Source: JBLHOS01 sp047623825 (lineage in GTDB: Bacteria > Pseudomonadota > Alphaproteobacteria > Rhodobacterales > Rhodobacteraceae). From it: 45,390 nt of DNA. Both the position numbers and the translations under genes were made by a program. Of the stretch, positions 1 to 8,887 are shown one piece after another. The stretch spans positions 1 to 45,390 of the forward strand of contig JBLHOS010000014.1 of the NCBI GenBank assembly GCA_047623825.1, written 5' to 3'. The notes under the pieces were generated by a model. It searched no databases. It was not told the DNA's origin and saw only the letters and a list, made by a program, of their open reading frames with translations. Position 1 is the stretch's first letter. Every line of letters begins with the position of its first letter.

Positions 1-75
1 TGGCAGCCCGTAGGGGAGTCGAACCCCTCTTTCCAGGTTGAAAACCTGGCGTCCTAACCGATAGACGAACGGGCC
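1..75 (-). tRNA. tRNA-Glu (anticodon UUC)
   Basis: On the minus strand the sequence folds as a full cloverleaf. The anticodon stem CCAGG/CCTGG encloses the seven-base loop TTTTCAA, so the anticodon is TTC and the tRNA reads GAA/GAG. The T arm carries the GGTTCGACTCC signature, and the 3' CCA is encoded, ending exactly at base 1 of the window. The acceptor stem GGCCCGT pairs with ACGGGCT, with a G-U first pair. The gene is complete although it touches the window edge. A promoter-like pair of hexamers lies just upstream. Confidence 0.96.
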
Positions 76-92
76 ACTTGAGACGTGCGCGG

Positions 93-121
93 TTTTTAGG
101 CAAATCGGCGGGGCCATGCAA
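93..121 (-). promoter_or_regulatory. Putative sigma-70 promoter of tRNA-Glu
   Basis: On the minus strand TTGCAT (116-121) and TAAAAA (93-98) are separated by 17 bases and lie about 17 bases upstream of the mature tRNA 5' end. Spacing and position suit a housekeeping promoter. The call rests on pattern only. Confidence 0.4.
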
Positions 122-185
122 GAGGAAACTTGGGTCATTGCATAATCAATTAGGGCGAAGGCGCTGCATTCTCGAAACGCGCAGA

Positions 186-1940
186 TCAAGCCACGAAGGC
201 AGCATCTTCCAAGCGTAATTGCACGCGTTGACGACCGTTCCAGTGGTTGACCTCTAGGCGGCCCGCAAGATGGACTGCCCTGTTGCCATGGTCCTCCAGC
301 GCGGGGCCCAATCCTGACTGGATTGCGTTAAAGCATATTGCCTCAATCTGTGGGCCGAACCCGTCACTAAAGTTCAATTTCAGGTGCCCCTCACCCACGG
401 GGCGAGTGGACTTTATGCGCTGGCTGGGGAACACAAATCGCGGCGCAGACGCCCCGGCCCCGAAAGGGCCTGCCGCCTCTAGCTGTTCGATCAGCTCAAT
501 TGTAGCGCCAGAGGGCATGAGCGTGCTGTCTAGCCGAAGGTCGGCCGGTCCGGCAGTGCCAGCGCCCTGACGGTCCAACAGCTCGGCCAGGCGCGCCATG
601 GCGGGCTCCAGCTGGTCGCGCGCAATTGTCAGGCCCGCGGCCATCCGGTGCCCGCCGCCTTTGATCAGAAGGCCCTCAGCCGCCAGTTTCTGGATTGAGG
701 CACCCAGATCGACGCCAGTGATTGAGCGGCCAGAGCCTTTGCCCTCACCACCAGCAAGCCCGATGACGACCGCGGGCCGGTTTGTTGCCTCTTTCAATCT
801 GGCTGCGACGATGCCGACTACGCCGGGGTGCCACCCTTCACCTGCAGCCCAGACTAACGGACCGTCCAGCCCGCGTTCAGTCGCTTGTTCAAGGGCGGCA
901 TCGCGGACCATCGCCTCAATCTCACGCCGGTCAGTGTTCAATTGATCAAGGCGCAACGCCATTTTGGCGGCCTGCGCCGGGTCACGCGTCGCCAACAGCC
1001 GTGCACCCAGATCAGCCTGACCAATTCGTCCGCCTGCGTTTACGCGCGGCCCCAGAACAAAACCCAAATGATAGCTGCTTGGGCTTTGATCCAGCCGCGC
1101 CACATCGGCTAGCGCCACAAGGCCGGGACGCCCACGCCGCGCCATCACTTTCAGACCTTGGCGAACAAACGCCCGGTTCACACCTATTAGTTGCGCGACA
1201 TCCGCCACCGTCGCCAGCGCCACCAGATCCAGCATCGCCATCAAATCCGGGCCTTGCTGTCCATCGGCTCGCAACCTGCGGTTCAGATCGACCAACACCA
1301 AAAAGACTACGGCTGCAGCACATAGATGGCCAAGGCTGCCGTCTTCGTCTTGCCGGTTCGGGTTCACGACGGCTGTTGCGTCTGGCAGATCTGCACCGGC
1401 CAAATGGTGATCCAAAACGATAACATCGGCCCCGATGGCCGCCGCAATCGGCCCCGTAGACAACGTTCCGCAATCTACGCAAATGATCAGGCGGTGGTCC
1501 TGCGCCAACGCCGCCATTGCCGCATCATTGGGGCCGTAACCCTCATCAATTCGGTCGGGGATATATAGGGTTGCAGATCGACCCATCTGGTCCAGCCAAT
1601 CAAGCAGTAGGGCAGCCGAGCTGCCGCCATCTACGTCGTAGTCGGCAAAGATCGCAATTGGTTCATTTTTTGAGACGGCCTGCAAAATCCGCACAGAGGC
1701 CCGCTCCATGTCTTTCAAATGCATCGGGTCGGGCAGCAGGTCGCGCAGGGCAGGAACCAGAAAACTGGGCACCTCCTCAGGCAGAACTCCGCGCCGTGCC
1801 AGAACGCGGGCCAAAGCAGGTTCAACATCGGCACGCTGCGTCAGGGTTGTCGCCAGGCGGTCCTGTTCTGGTGTCAGCCCAACCCACCGCCGAGCTGTAA
1901 TCGACCGCTCGACGCCAAGAAATGCGGGCGTCTTCATCAT
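186..1940 (-). CDS. recJ: Single-stranded-DNA-specific exonuclease RecJ
   Basis: RecJ degrades single-stranded DNA 5' to 3' in recombination, mismatch repair and fork repair. The 584-residue product has the usual RecJ length. The DHH-phosphoesterase motifs are visible: ADYDVDG at 99-105 (metal-binding aspartates), VDCG near 155-158, DHH at 177-179, followed by a VNPN motif. The C-terminal DHHA1 part carries GGGHRMAAG, and the last third is OB-fold-like. Two adjacent ATG codons (1940 and 1937) could start it. The first lies one base after the glpX stop, so translation is probably coupled. The gene closes the hom-glpX-recJ group, an order I associate with Rhodobacterales. No odd residues were seen. 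Confidence 0.96.
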   Translation of the reverse strand: MMKTPAFLGVERSITARRWVGLTPEQDRLATTLTQRADVEPALARVLARRGVLPEEVPSFLVPALRDLLPDPMHLKDMERASVRILQAVSKNEPIAIFADYDVDGGSSAALLLDWLDQMGRSATLYIPDRIDEGYGPNDAAMAALAQDHRLIICVDCGTLSTGPIAAAIGADVIVLDHHLAGADLPDATAVVNPNRQDEDGSLGHLCAAAVVFLVLVDLNRRLRADGQQGPDLMAMLDLVALATVADVAQLIGVNRAFVRQGLKVMARRGRPGLVALADVARLDQSPSSYHLGFVLGPRVNAGGRIGQADLGARLLATRDPAQAAKMALRLDQLNTDRREIEAMVRDAALEQATERGLDGPLVWAAGEGWHPGVVGIVAARLKEATNRPAVVIGLAGGEGKGSGRSITGVDLGASIQKLAAEGLLIKGGGHRMAAGLTIARDQLEPAMARLAELLDRQGAGTAGPADLRLDSTLMPSGATIELIEQLEAAGPFGAGASAPRFVFPSQRIKSTRPVGEGHLKLNFSDGFGPQIEAICFNAIQSGLGPALEDHGNRAVHLAGRLEVNHWNGRQRVQLRLEDAAFVA

Positions 1941-1941
1941 T

Positions 1942-2904
1942 TTATCCAGTTGGGTTGCGGTAGCGCATGCGCCGGACTGACCCAGTTTTTGAGCGCATCA
2001 ATATGGTCTCAGCAGTCAGATATCCAACCTCGCGCTTGATCCCGGGCAGGATTGAGCCGTCGGTGACGCCGGTTGCGGCAAAAATCACGTCTTGGGTTAC
2101 CATATCGTCCTTGGTGTAGATTCGGTCCAGATCGGTGATCCCGGCCTTGGCGGCCCGGCCCCGTTCATCGTCATTGCGGAACATCAAGCGGCCCCACATC
2201 TGCCCGCCCATACATTTCAGAGCTGCTGCGGCCAGCACCCCCTCAGGGGCGCCGCCTGACCCCATATACATGTCGATGCCGGTCGTCTCAGCCTCTGCAC
2301 AATGAATAATGCCGGCAACGTCACCATCGGTGATCAACCGAATGGCGGCACCTGTTTCGCGCAGCTCAGCAATCATCGCCTCATGGCGGGGGCGTTCCAA
2401 AACACACACGGTGATGTCTTCGCAGCTGCAACCCTTTGCATGTGCCAGCGCCTGAACGCGTTCTGCCGGGCTCATGGCCAAGTTTACAACATCATCAGGA
2501 TATCCAGGACCAATTGCCAGTTTGTCCATGTAGACATCGGGTGCGTGCAGCATCGAGCCACGAGGGCCCATGGCAATCACCGTCAGGGCGTTTGGCATGT
2601 CCTTGGCGGTCAGCGTCGTGCCCTCTAGCGGGTCAAGTGCTATATCAACTGCTGGGCCGTTCCCTGTGCCAACTTTCTCGCCGATGAACAGCATGGGCGC
2701 TTCATCACGCTCCCCCTCACCAATGACTACTACGCCTTGAATATCAAGCTTGTTAAGCTCGACTCGCATTGCGTTTACGGCGGCCTGATCAGCGGCCTTT
2801 TCATCGCCGCGTCCGATCAGTTTTGCCGAGGCGAGTGCGGCCGCCTCAGAAACCCGGGCCAGCCCAAGTGAAAGCATCCGGTCGTTGAAATCAGCGGCAG
2901 CCAT
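1942..2904 (-). CDS. glpX: Class II fructose-1,6-bisphosphatase GlpX
   Basis: GlpX hydrolyses fructose 1,6-bisphosphate to fructose 6-phosphate in gluconeogenesis, and in some autotrophs in the Calvin cycle. The product shows the lithium-sensitive phosphatase signatures: GEGERDEAPM, then DPLEGTT (metal and phosphate binding), and later GSGGAPEGVLAAAALKC. I prefer the ATG at 2904 (320 residues) over the one at 2913. AAGGA sits eight bases before the former, but directly abuts the latter. The stop lies 20 bases after hom's stop on the same strand, and recJ begins one base after glpX ends, so the three genes very likely form one transcript. Confidence 0.95.
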   Translation of the reverse strand: MAAADFNDRMLSLGLARVSEAAALASAKLIGRGDEKAADQAAVNAMRVELNKLDIQGVVVIGEGERDEAPMLFIGEKVGTGNGPAVDIALDPLEGTTLTAKDMPNALTVIAMGPRGSMLHAPDVYMDKLAIGPGYPDDVVNLAMSPAERVQALAHAKGCSCEDITVCVLERPRHEAMIAELRETGAAIRLITDGDVAGIIHCAEAETTGIDMYMGSGGAPEGVLAAAALKCMGGQMWGRLMFRNDDERGRAAKAGITDLDRIYTKDDMVTQDVIFAATGVTDGSILPGIKREVGYLTAETILMRSKTGSVRRMRYRNPTG

Positions 2905-2924
2905 AGGGCACATCCTTAAATTGG

Positions 2925-4211
2925 TTAGACATCTTCAATACGAAGGGCGACGGGTTGGCCAACAACCACGTCCAGTTGATCAAGCTTTGCCAACGCGGCA
3001 TCAAGCGAGTTTCGCGCAGCTTTGTGGGTCACGATCAGGACAGGCACGTCAGTGTCATGCTCACCGTATTGGCGCATCCGGTCGATAGAAATGCCGACAT
3101 CGCTCAAGACTGTTGCGACTTTTGCCAATGCGCCGGGTTTGTCTAGCAAGACAAGCCGCAGATAAAACTGCGCTGGCGTGGCGGTCGAGGCGGCAACGGG
3201 CGTGGTCAGCGTCGTGGCAGGTTGTCCAAACGTTGTGACGCGTGAGCCGCGTGCGAGATCGCAGATGTCGGCCATGACGGCGGACGCCGTCGGCCCCTCG
3301 CCAGCACCCGCCCCGCGCAGCACGATTTGTCCGACAGTGTCACCCTCAAGCACAACCATATTTGTTGCATTTTCCAACTGACCAAGCGGCGATGTCGCAG
3401 GTACCAGACACGGAGTCATGCGTTGCTCCAACCCGCGACCAGTCATTTGTGCCACGCCTAACAGCTTTATTTTATACCCTAAATCAGCGGCGCGATTGAT
3501 GTCATCGATTGAGATTCGTTCGATCCCTTCCAATACCATCTTGTCAAAACTGACCTTGGTGCCAAACGCGATCGAGGCCAGAAGTGCCAGTTTGTGACCG
3601 GCGTCAATTCCACCCACATCAAGTGTTGGATCGGCCTCGAGATACCCCAGCTGGCTCGCTTCTTCAAAGACATCGGCATAGGGCAGGCCAGCGCTTGCCA
3701 TTCGGGTCAGGATGTAATTGCAGGTGCCGTTCATGACGCCCATGATCCGCGTGATCTGGTTGCCGGCCAAACCCTCAGTCAGCGATTTGACTACTGGAAT
3801 ACCGCCTGCAACAGCCGCTTCAAACCGCAAGGCTACATCGTTGGCTTCGGCCAGCTCTGCCAGCTCTTGCCCGTATAGGGCCAGCATCGCCTTATTGGCG
3901 GTCACCACGTGTTTGCCCGCCGCCAGTGCGGCCTGCGTGGCGGCTTTGGCGGGGCCATCACTGCCGCCCATCAATTCAACAAAAATGTCCACGTCGTCGC
4001 GTTTCGCCAGCGCGACGGGGTCGTCTTCCCACGCAAATTTGGACAATGAGACGCCGCGATCCCTGTCTTTGGAGCGTGCGGAAACGGCCGTAATTGAAAT
4101 CGATCTGCCGGTCCGTACCGCCAGAAGATCAGCATGTTTTTGGACTATTTTTACGACACCAACACCAACGGTGCCAAGTCCTGCAATCCCAAGGCGAAGG
4201 GGGTTCGACAT
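2925..4211 (-). CDS. hom: Homoserine dehydrogenase
   Basis: Hom reduces aspartate semialdehyde to homoserine, the branch point to threonine, methionine and isoleucine. The 428-residue product begins with a Rossmann nucleotide-binding loop (GLGTVG, 11-16). The family signature LEADPTLDVGGIDAGHKLALLA with its catalytic lysine lies near 190-211. A C-terminal ACT domain from about residue 345 suggests feedback control by threonine. The frame is open for 12 more codons, but the ATG at 4211 has a CGGAG Shine-Dalgarno sequence at suitable distance and matches the family's N-terminus. It is the first gene of the hom-glpX-recJ group. No leader peptide or riboswitch was recognised in the short upstream stretch. 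Confidence 0.96.
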   Translation of the reverse strand: MSNPLRLGIAGLGTVGVGVVKIVQKHADLLAVRTGRSISITAVSARSKDRDRGVSLSKFAWEDDPVALAKRDDVDIFVELMGGSDGPAKAATQAALAAGKHVVTANKAMLALYGQELAELAEANDVALRFEAAVAGGIPVVKSLTEGLAGNQITRIMGVMNGTCNYILTRMASAGLPYADVFEEASQLGYLEADPTLDVGGIDAGHKLALLASIAFGTKVSFDKMVLEGIERISIDDINRAADLGYKIKLLGVAQMTGRGLEQRMTPCLVPATSPLGQLENATNMVVLEGDTVGQIVLRGAGAGEGPTASAVMADICDLARGSRVTTFGQPATTLTTPVAASTATPAQFYLRLVLLDKPGALAKVATVLSDVGISIDRMRQYGEHDTDVPVLIVTHKAARNSLDAALAKLDQLDVVVGQPVALRIEDV

Positions 4212-4289
4212 AGTGTTTCTCCGAGGGCAAGCGACAGCAATTGGCATGTGTTAGCCGCTTAGCGGCAAGGGTGCAACGGGACGGTGGCG

Positions 4290-4538
4290 CTAGAGCGACC
4301 TGTTGGCTAGGGCGGCGGCGCGGATGCGGAGTGATTGGGCGCGGGCTTGCAGGTGTTCGGCTTCGGTTTCAGCGCTGCGCGGTTGCTGGGCACCAGACAG
4401 CACCAGCAACGGCGCAAGGGGTGCCAACTCTGGATAGGGCGCGTCACGTGACTGATCAGACAGCCCGTCATTCAGTTCGGGTAGGTCAACGGCACAGGCC
4501 GCAAGGCTGATTAAGAGGCTGAAAATGACAAGGCGCAT
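4290..4538 (-). CDS. Small putative lipoprotein, function unknown
   Basis: This 82-residue protein starts with a short hydrophobic signal, MRLVIFSLLISLAAC, ending in a lipobox (SLAAC, Cys15), so lipidation and outer- or inner-membrane anchoring are likely. The mature part is acidic, then helical and rich in Ala, Glu and Arg (residues about 50-80), without a domain I recognise. It is divergent from the TetR gene at 4635 and shares its 96-base intergenic region. It is upstream of hom on the same strand, separated by 78 bases containing a small GCCGC/GCGGC inverted repeat at 4254-4266. Function cannot be assigned. Confidence 0.7.
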   Translation of the reverse strand: MRLVIFSLLISLAACAVDLPELNDGLSDQSRDAPYPELAPLAPLLVLSGAQQPRSAETEAEHLQARAQSLRIRAAALANRSL

Positions 4539-4606
4539 TGTGATCCTTTAAACGGCTTGGTGATGTGATAGCGCAGCTTGCACCATTCCGTCCAGATCGC
4601 TTGAAT

Positions 4607-4620
4607 TGAACGACCGTTCA
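4607..4620. promoter_or_regulatory. Palindromic operator upstream of the TetR gene
   Basis: TGAACG-AC-CGTTCA is a perfect six-base inverted repeat with a two-base centre, ending 14 bases before the TetR start codon. Its size and position fit an autoregulatory TetR-family operator. It lies 68 bases upstream of the divergent lipoprotein gene and could control that too. No second copy was found in the desaturase upstream region (6318-6533). Confidence 0.5.
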
Positions 4621-4634
4621 GATACGATGGGAAG

Positions 4635-5216
4635 ATGGCACGCAAACAAGGATCCCACGCAGATATTACTGGCCCCAAGGTACGGGAAGCCGCGTTGCAT
4701 CTGTTCGCTCAGCATGGCTTTGCCGCCGTCTCGATGCGCCAGATTGCAACCAAGGTTGGCGTGCAGGCCGGTGCGCTATACCTTTATACCCCTGATAAAC
4801 AAACGCTTTTGTTCGATCTGATGCGTGGGCACATGGAAGAGTTGCTGCAAAGTTGGAGCCGACCTGCAGGTGACGCCACAATGCAGTTGGAGGCGTTTGC
4901 ACGCCATCACATTCAGTTCCACCTTGATCGTCCCGAACTGGTTTTTATCGCCTATATGGAGCTGAGAAATTTGACGCCAGAGAATTTTGATGTGATCGAG
5001 GGCCAGCGAAAGGCCTACGAAAATGAGCTAGAAGAAATCCTGCGGTGTGGCCGCGAAGTCGGCCAATTTGCCGTGCCCGACACAAAGATTGCGACATTGG
5101 CGATCATCGCGATGCTGACCGGTGTCAACACGTGGTACCGAGATGGTGGGCGGCTGGACCGAACCGAGGTGCAGGCAATGTATTGGGGCATGGTGTATCG
5201 GGCTGTCGGGGCCTGA
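4635..5216 (+). CDS. TetR/AcrR-family transcriptional regulator
   Basis: The 193-residue protein has an N-terminal TetR DNA-binding domain (about 14-60) with the typical AALHLFAQHGF, MRQIATKVGV and GALYLYTPDKQ segments. The C-terminal ligand domain (about 75-190) resembles the acyl-CoA- or fatty-acid-responsive branch of the family (FadR/KstR2-like). That is inferred from overall pattern, and the ligand cannot be read from sequence. Its gene is convergent with a fatty acid desaturase 60 bases downstream and divergent from a small lipoprotein gene. The palindrome just upstream suggests autorepression. A role in lipid homeostasis is therefore plausible but unproven. The Shine-Dalgarno match is weak (GGGAAG). 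Confidence 0.9.
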   Translation: MARKQGSHADITGPKVREAALHLFAQHGFAAVSMRQIATKVGVQAGALYLYTPDKQTLLFDLMRGHMEELLQSWSRPAGDATMQLEAFARHHIQFHLDRPELVFIAYMELRNLTPENFDVIEGQRKAYENELEEILRCGREVGQFAVPDTKIATLAIIAMLTGVNTWYRDGGRLDRTEVQAMYWGMVYRAVGA

Positions 5217-5276
5217 AATGCGAAAAGTACACAGGCAAACTTGATGCACAACCCATGCAGACGCAGTCGTATTTGA

Positions 5277-6317
5277 TTAGCCGAGATCTGGCGCCGTGAC
5301 GGATATTTCGCGGGTTCGGGGAAATTTGACCAAGCGGCCCTGATCCTCATCCCAAAGCTTAAGTGTGAAACTTCGGATCGCCTCGGGCCAGCCAATCGTT
5401 GGTAGGTCATATTTACGCCGCAGATTGCGGTGGCACTGACGCAACCTGTAGGATGGAATGTTGGCGTTGAAATGATGAATATCGTGGTAGGTAATGTTGC
5501 AGACCGCCAGATCAACGAACCATCCCAGATCAAGCGCGGAGGACCCCTGCAACGCCGCGTGCGCTGGATTGAGATCCGGTTTGTGGTTCCAGTATGTGTC
5601 TTCAAAATTATGCTGAAGGTAGACTAACGCGACCCCAACCATACCTGCGGTAAAGACCGTGCCAGCATAGATGATCAGCCCCGGCACCCCAAAGATCTGC
5701 CAGATCAACCAGATCCACGCAAAGACGCCGAGGTTGTTGGCAAACACACCCAATACGCCGACGCGCGTCGTATTTTTGGGCCAGCGATAGGCAAAGACAT
5801 AGGCAAAGATACCGCCCAACGGCAGTAAGATCGCTGGGTTGCGATACAGCCTGTACCACAGGCGTTTGAACCAGTCGGCCTGCTGCCATTCCCGCACGGT
5901 CATGGTGAATATTTCAGTCGTTTCACGTTCGTCCAAATTGCCCAGATGGGCGTGGTGTTCATTGTGGTTGAACTGCATCGGGCGGTAGGGCGTCAGCGTA
6001 AAGACCGACAGGCAGATCCCTGCCAGATCATTTAGCCGACGTGTCGAGAACAGCGATGTGTGCCCGCAGTCATGTTGCAGCACGTAAAGCCGTACCCCCG
6101 AAAGCGCATTCAACGCGACCAGTAGCACAACCAATGACCATTGGCCCCAGACAAGATTGGCCAGCCACAGCGTAGTGAAATAGAAAACAAATGTGCCGAT
6201 ATAGCTGAGCGAGGCGATCCGATCATCGCGGTGACAATAATCGCGCGTAAAGGCGCGAATTTCACGCTCAGCCTCGCGTCGATAAGCGGCAATTTTTGTG
6301 TCATTTGCTACATACAT
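5277..6317 (-). CDS. Membrane fatty acid desaturase
   Basis: The 346-residue protein belongs to the di-iron membrane desaturase superfamily. The three histidine boxes are intact: HDCGH at 82-86, HNEHH at 118-122, and HDIHH at 278-282, with an additional His at 236 (QHNFED). Hydrophobic stretches near 38-80, 162-178 and 190-235 would form the membrane segments that hold the di-iron site at the cytoplasmic face. It likely introduces a double bond into acyl lipids or acyl-CoA, though related hydroxylases cannot be excluded. The frame extends upstream to 6434, but that portion (39 codons) does not look like family sequence. The ATG at 6317 fits better. It is convergent with the TetR regulator, possibly functionally linked. 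Confidence 0.9.
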   Translation of the reverse strand: MYVANDTKIAAYRREAEREIRAFTRDYCHRDDRIASLSYIGTFVFYFTTLWLANLVWGQWSLVVLLVALNALSGVRLYVLQHDCGHTSLFSTRRLNDLAGICLSVFTLTPYRPMQFNHNEHHAHLGNLDERETTEIFTMTVREWQQADWFKRLWYRLYRNPAILLPLGGIFAYVFAYRWPKNTTRVGVLGVFANNLGVFAWIWLIWQIFGVPGLIIYAGTVFTAGMVGVALVYLQHNFEDTYWNHKPDLNPAHAALQGSSALDLGWFVDLAVCNITYHDIHHFNANIPSYRLRQCHRNLRRKYDLPTIGWPEAIRSFTLKLWDEDQGRLVKFPRTREISVTAPDLG

Positions 6318-6487
6318 GTCTGGCGTCTCTTTGCTTGGCAAAGGCGAAAGTCTTGGACGATTTTCGACCCCGATCCTGTATTTAGGAACGAGGCCACACA
6401 GATATAGACTAGTACCAGACATCAAACGTCTCAAGACTTAATGAGTGACACGAAAATGAAACGATGGTTGGGATTGAGAGCCGGGAT

Positions 6488-6516
6488 CGGCGCAACCTTG
6501 CCTATAGATTGCGCCG
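6488..6516 (-). terminator. Inverted repeat downstream of glyA
   Basis: CGGCGCAA (6488-6495) pairs perfectly with TTGCGCCG (6509-6516) around a 13-base loop, 17 bases past the glyA stop. No uridine run follows on the minus strand, so this may be a transcript-stabilising hairpin rather than an intrinsic terminator. Confidence 0.3.
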
Positions 6517-6533
6517 TTTCCGCGTAATGCGCC

Positions 6534-7829
6534 CTAGAGGCCGGGATAAATCGGGAACCGGCTGCACAGATCAAGGACTTCGGCGCGAACCTGCGCCTCA
6601 ACCTCAACATTACCGTCTTCGCCGTTTGCGGCCAGCCCGTCGACGACCCGGACGATCCAGTCAGCGATCTGGCGAAACTCGGGCTCAGCAAATCCGCGTG
6701 TGGTCCCCGCCGGGGAGCCTAGGCGAATACCCGACGTGATGGTCGGCTTTTCGGTATCAAACGGAATGCCGTTTTTGTTAGTTGTGATATGGGCACGGCC
6801 GAGGGCCTTTTCGGTGGTGTTGCCTTTGACACCTTTTGGTCGCAGATCGACCAAAAGAACATGTGTGTCTGTGCCCCCCGTGACGATATCCAAGCCACCC
6901 ATGATCAACTGATCAGACAGGGCCTGCGCGTTGAGGATCACCTGAGCTTGATATACCTTGAATTCCGGGCGCAAGGCCTCCCCAAAGGCAGCGGCTTTAC
7001 CGGCAATGACATGCATTAGCGGGCCACCCTGAATGCCGGGGAAAATTGCTGAGTTGAATTTCTTGGCCAGCGCCTCGTCATTGGTGACGATCATGCCGCC
7101 GCGTGGTCCGCGTAGGGTCTTGTGCGTCGTGGTGGTGGCGGCATGGGCGTGCGGGAACGGCGAGGGGTAGTGACCCGCCGCGACCAGACCCGCGAAATGC
7201 GCCATATCAACTAGCAGATAAGCCCCAACAGTATCAGCAATTTCGCGCAACCTAGCAAAATCGATGATCCGCGGAATGGCCGAACCGCCTGCGATGATCA
7301 TTTTGGGTTGATGCTCAGCCGTCAGGGCTGCAACCTGATCATAGTCTAGATCCAGCGTGTCTTGCCGAACGCCGTATTGAACGGCGTTGAACCATTTGCC
7401 CGACTGGTTTGGTTTCGCACCGTGGGTCAGGTGGCCGCCCGCATCCAACGACATGCCAAGAATGGTATCGCCTGGCTGTAGGAGCGCTTGAAAAACACCC
7501 TGATTGGCCTGAGATCCAGAGTTCGGCTGCACATTGGCAAAGCCGACGTTGAACAGCTGCTTGGCCCGCTCAATCGCAAGATTTTCGGCGATGTCAACGT
7601 ATTGGCAACCACCATAATAACGCCGTCCAGGATACCCTTCGGCGTATTTGTTGGTCAGGACGCTGCCTTGGGCCTGCATCACGGCGCGCGAGACAATATT
7701 TTCGGATGCGATCAGCTCGATCTCATCGCGCTGGCGACCCAGCTCACTTTGAATTGCGCCAAACAGTTCGGCGTCGCGGGTTTCAAGTTCTTCGGTAAAG
7801 AACCCAGTGTCACGATGGGTGGCATTCAT
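6534..7829 (-). CDS. glyA: Serine hydroxymethyltransferase
   Basis: GlyA interconverts serine and glycine using pyridoxal phosphate and tetrahydrofolate and feeds one-carbon units into purine, thymidylate and methionine synthesis. The 431-residue product has ELIASENIVS near residue 38, the GRRYYGGC motif at 68-75, LLVDMAHFAG at 205-214, and the PLP-binding lysine K237 in TTTTHKTLRGPRGG. The frame runs open to 8051, but the ATG at 7829 has a strong AGGAG eight bases upstream and starts the conserved N-terminus (MNATHRDTGFF). It is divergent from nadK across about 200 bases in which I found no recognisable riboswitch. Confidence 0.97.
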   Translation of the reverse strand: MNATHRDTGFFTEELETRDAELFGAIQSELGRQRDEIELIASENIVSRAVMQAQGSVLTNKYAEGYPGRRYYGGCQYVDIAENLAIERAKQLFNVGFANVQPNSGSQANQGVFQALLQPGDTILGMSLDAGGHLTHGAKPNQSGKWFNAVQYGVRQDTLDLDYDQVAALTAEHQPKMIIAGGSAIPRIIDFARLREIADTVGAYLLVDMAHFAGLVAAGHYPSPFPHAHAATTTTHKTLRGPRGGMIVTNDEALAKKFNSAIFPGIQGGPLMHVIAGKAAAFGEALRPEFKVYQAQVILNAQALSDQLIMGGLDIVTGGTDTHVLLVDLRPKGVKGNTTEKALGRAHITTNKNGIPFDTEKPTITSGIRLGSPAGTTRGFAEPEFRQIADWIVRVVDGLAANGEDGNVEVEAQVRAEVLDLCSRFPIYPGL

Positions 7830-8031
7830 GGCCGTACTCCTAAAAAGGTCGCGTGCAGCTTCTTGGCTGGGTCTAACGAAGGAGGGCGCACCAAGGAAGG
7901 GTAGTTTACGTCGCATCTCTGGGGAAAGGCGGCATTTTTGTTCAATATGCGGCCCGGCGCTGGGTCTATCGGGGATTGTGTTTCCGATGCGTGCGCGCGA
8001 TGATTCCGTTGAATAGTCAAAAGGACCAATT

Positions 8032-8799
8032 ATGAATGCCGCCCGCAACATCGCTTTTGTGGCCTCTGACGCGCCGATTGCGCAGCAGGCACAGGCCGAA
8101 TTGGCCGCGCGATATGGTCAGCATGCGCCCGCAGAGGCGGATGTCATTGTGGCCCTCGGCGGGGATGGGTTCATGCTGTCGACGCTGCACAGCACGCAAG
8201 CCATCGACGCCCCGGTTTATGGAATGAACCGAGGGACGGTTGGGTTTTTGATGAATGAGTATCAAGAAATCGACCTGATTGCGCGGATTGAGGCTGCTGA
8301 AGAGGCTGTGATCAATCCGCTCCATATGAAAGCCGTTTGTACAGATGGCACCATCTCTGAGGCGCTGGCCATCAATGAGGTGAGCCTGCTGCGCGCTGGC
8401 CCACAAGCGGCGCGGTTGCGTATTAGTGTGGATGGCAAGGTGCGTATGGATGAGCTGGTCTGCGACGGCGCGCTCGTTTCTACGCCCGCCGGGTCCACCG
8501 CCTACAACTATTCGGCCCACGGGCCTATTTTGCCGATTGAGGCCGATGTATTGGCATTGACGGCGATGTCGGCGTTTCGTCCACGACGCTGGCGCGGGGC
8601 CTTGTTGCCTAAGACCGCGGTTGTACGGATTGATGTGCTGGACGCTGAAAAGCGCCCGGTCATGGCAGAAGCTGACTCGCGGTCAGTCGCCAATGTGGCC
8701 TCAGTCGAAATCCGTTCTGAACCCAGCATCTCACACCGGATCCTGTTTGATCCCGGTCACGGGCTGGAAGAGCGATTGCTGCGTGAACAATTCGTCTGA
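8032..8799 (+). CDS. nadK: NAD kinase
   Basis: NadK phosphorylates NAD to NADP with ATP in the cytoplasm. The 255-residue product shows the GGDG motif at 43-46 (ALGGDGFML), the NE/D-type NEVSLLR segment and the long STPAGSTAYNYSAHGPILP region that forms the NAD site. The compact form lacking an N-terminal extension is usual for alphaproteobacteria. AAGGA precedes the ATG by six bases. The gene is divergent from glyA and is followed by maeB after 88 bases. Both nadK and maeB serve NADP(H) supply, which makes their adjacency sensible. Confidence 0.96.
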   Translation: MNAARNIAFVASDAPIAQQAQAELAARYGQHAPAEADVIVALGGDGFMLSTLHSTQAIDAPVYGMNRGTVGFLMNEYQEIDLIARIEAAEEAVINPLHMKAVCTDGTISEALAINEVSLLRAGPQAARLRISVDGKVRMDELVCDGALVSTPAGSTAYNYSAHGPILPIEADVLALTAMSAFRPRRWRGALLPKTAVVRIDVLDAEKRPVMAEADSRSVANVASVEIRSEPSISHRILFDPGHGLEERLLREQFV

Positions 8800-8887
8800 T
8801 CCATGGCCCAAGCGTCCAAATTGCGGTTTGGGGTTTTCGGTCTGTGAGAGATAGTTTAACACTAAACTAAATTTTGGGAGAGTTCTG

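Noticed and set aside
2905..2913. The more upstream ATG of glpX
   Set aside because: The AAGGA directly abuts this ATG, leaving no spacer, while it is eight bases from the ATG ending at 2904.
4254..4266. GCCGC/GCGGC inverted repeat after the small lipoprotein gene
   Set aside because: Five pairs and no U run on either strand. Too weak to call a terminator.
7830..8031. Long glyA leader considered as a riboswitch
   Set aside because: I could not find a conserved aptamer core (glycine, SAM/SAH or THF type). The length is explained by divergent promoters for glyA and nadK.
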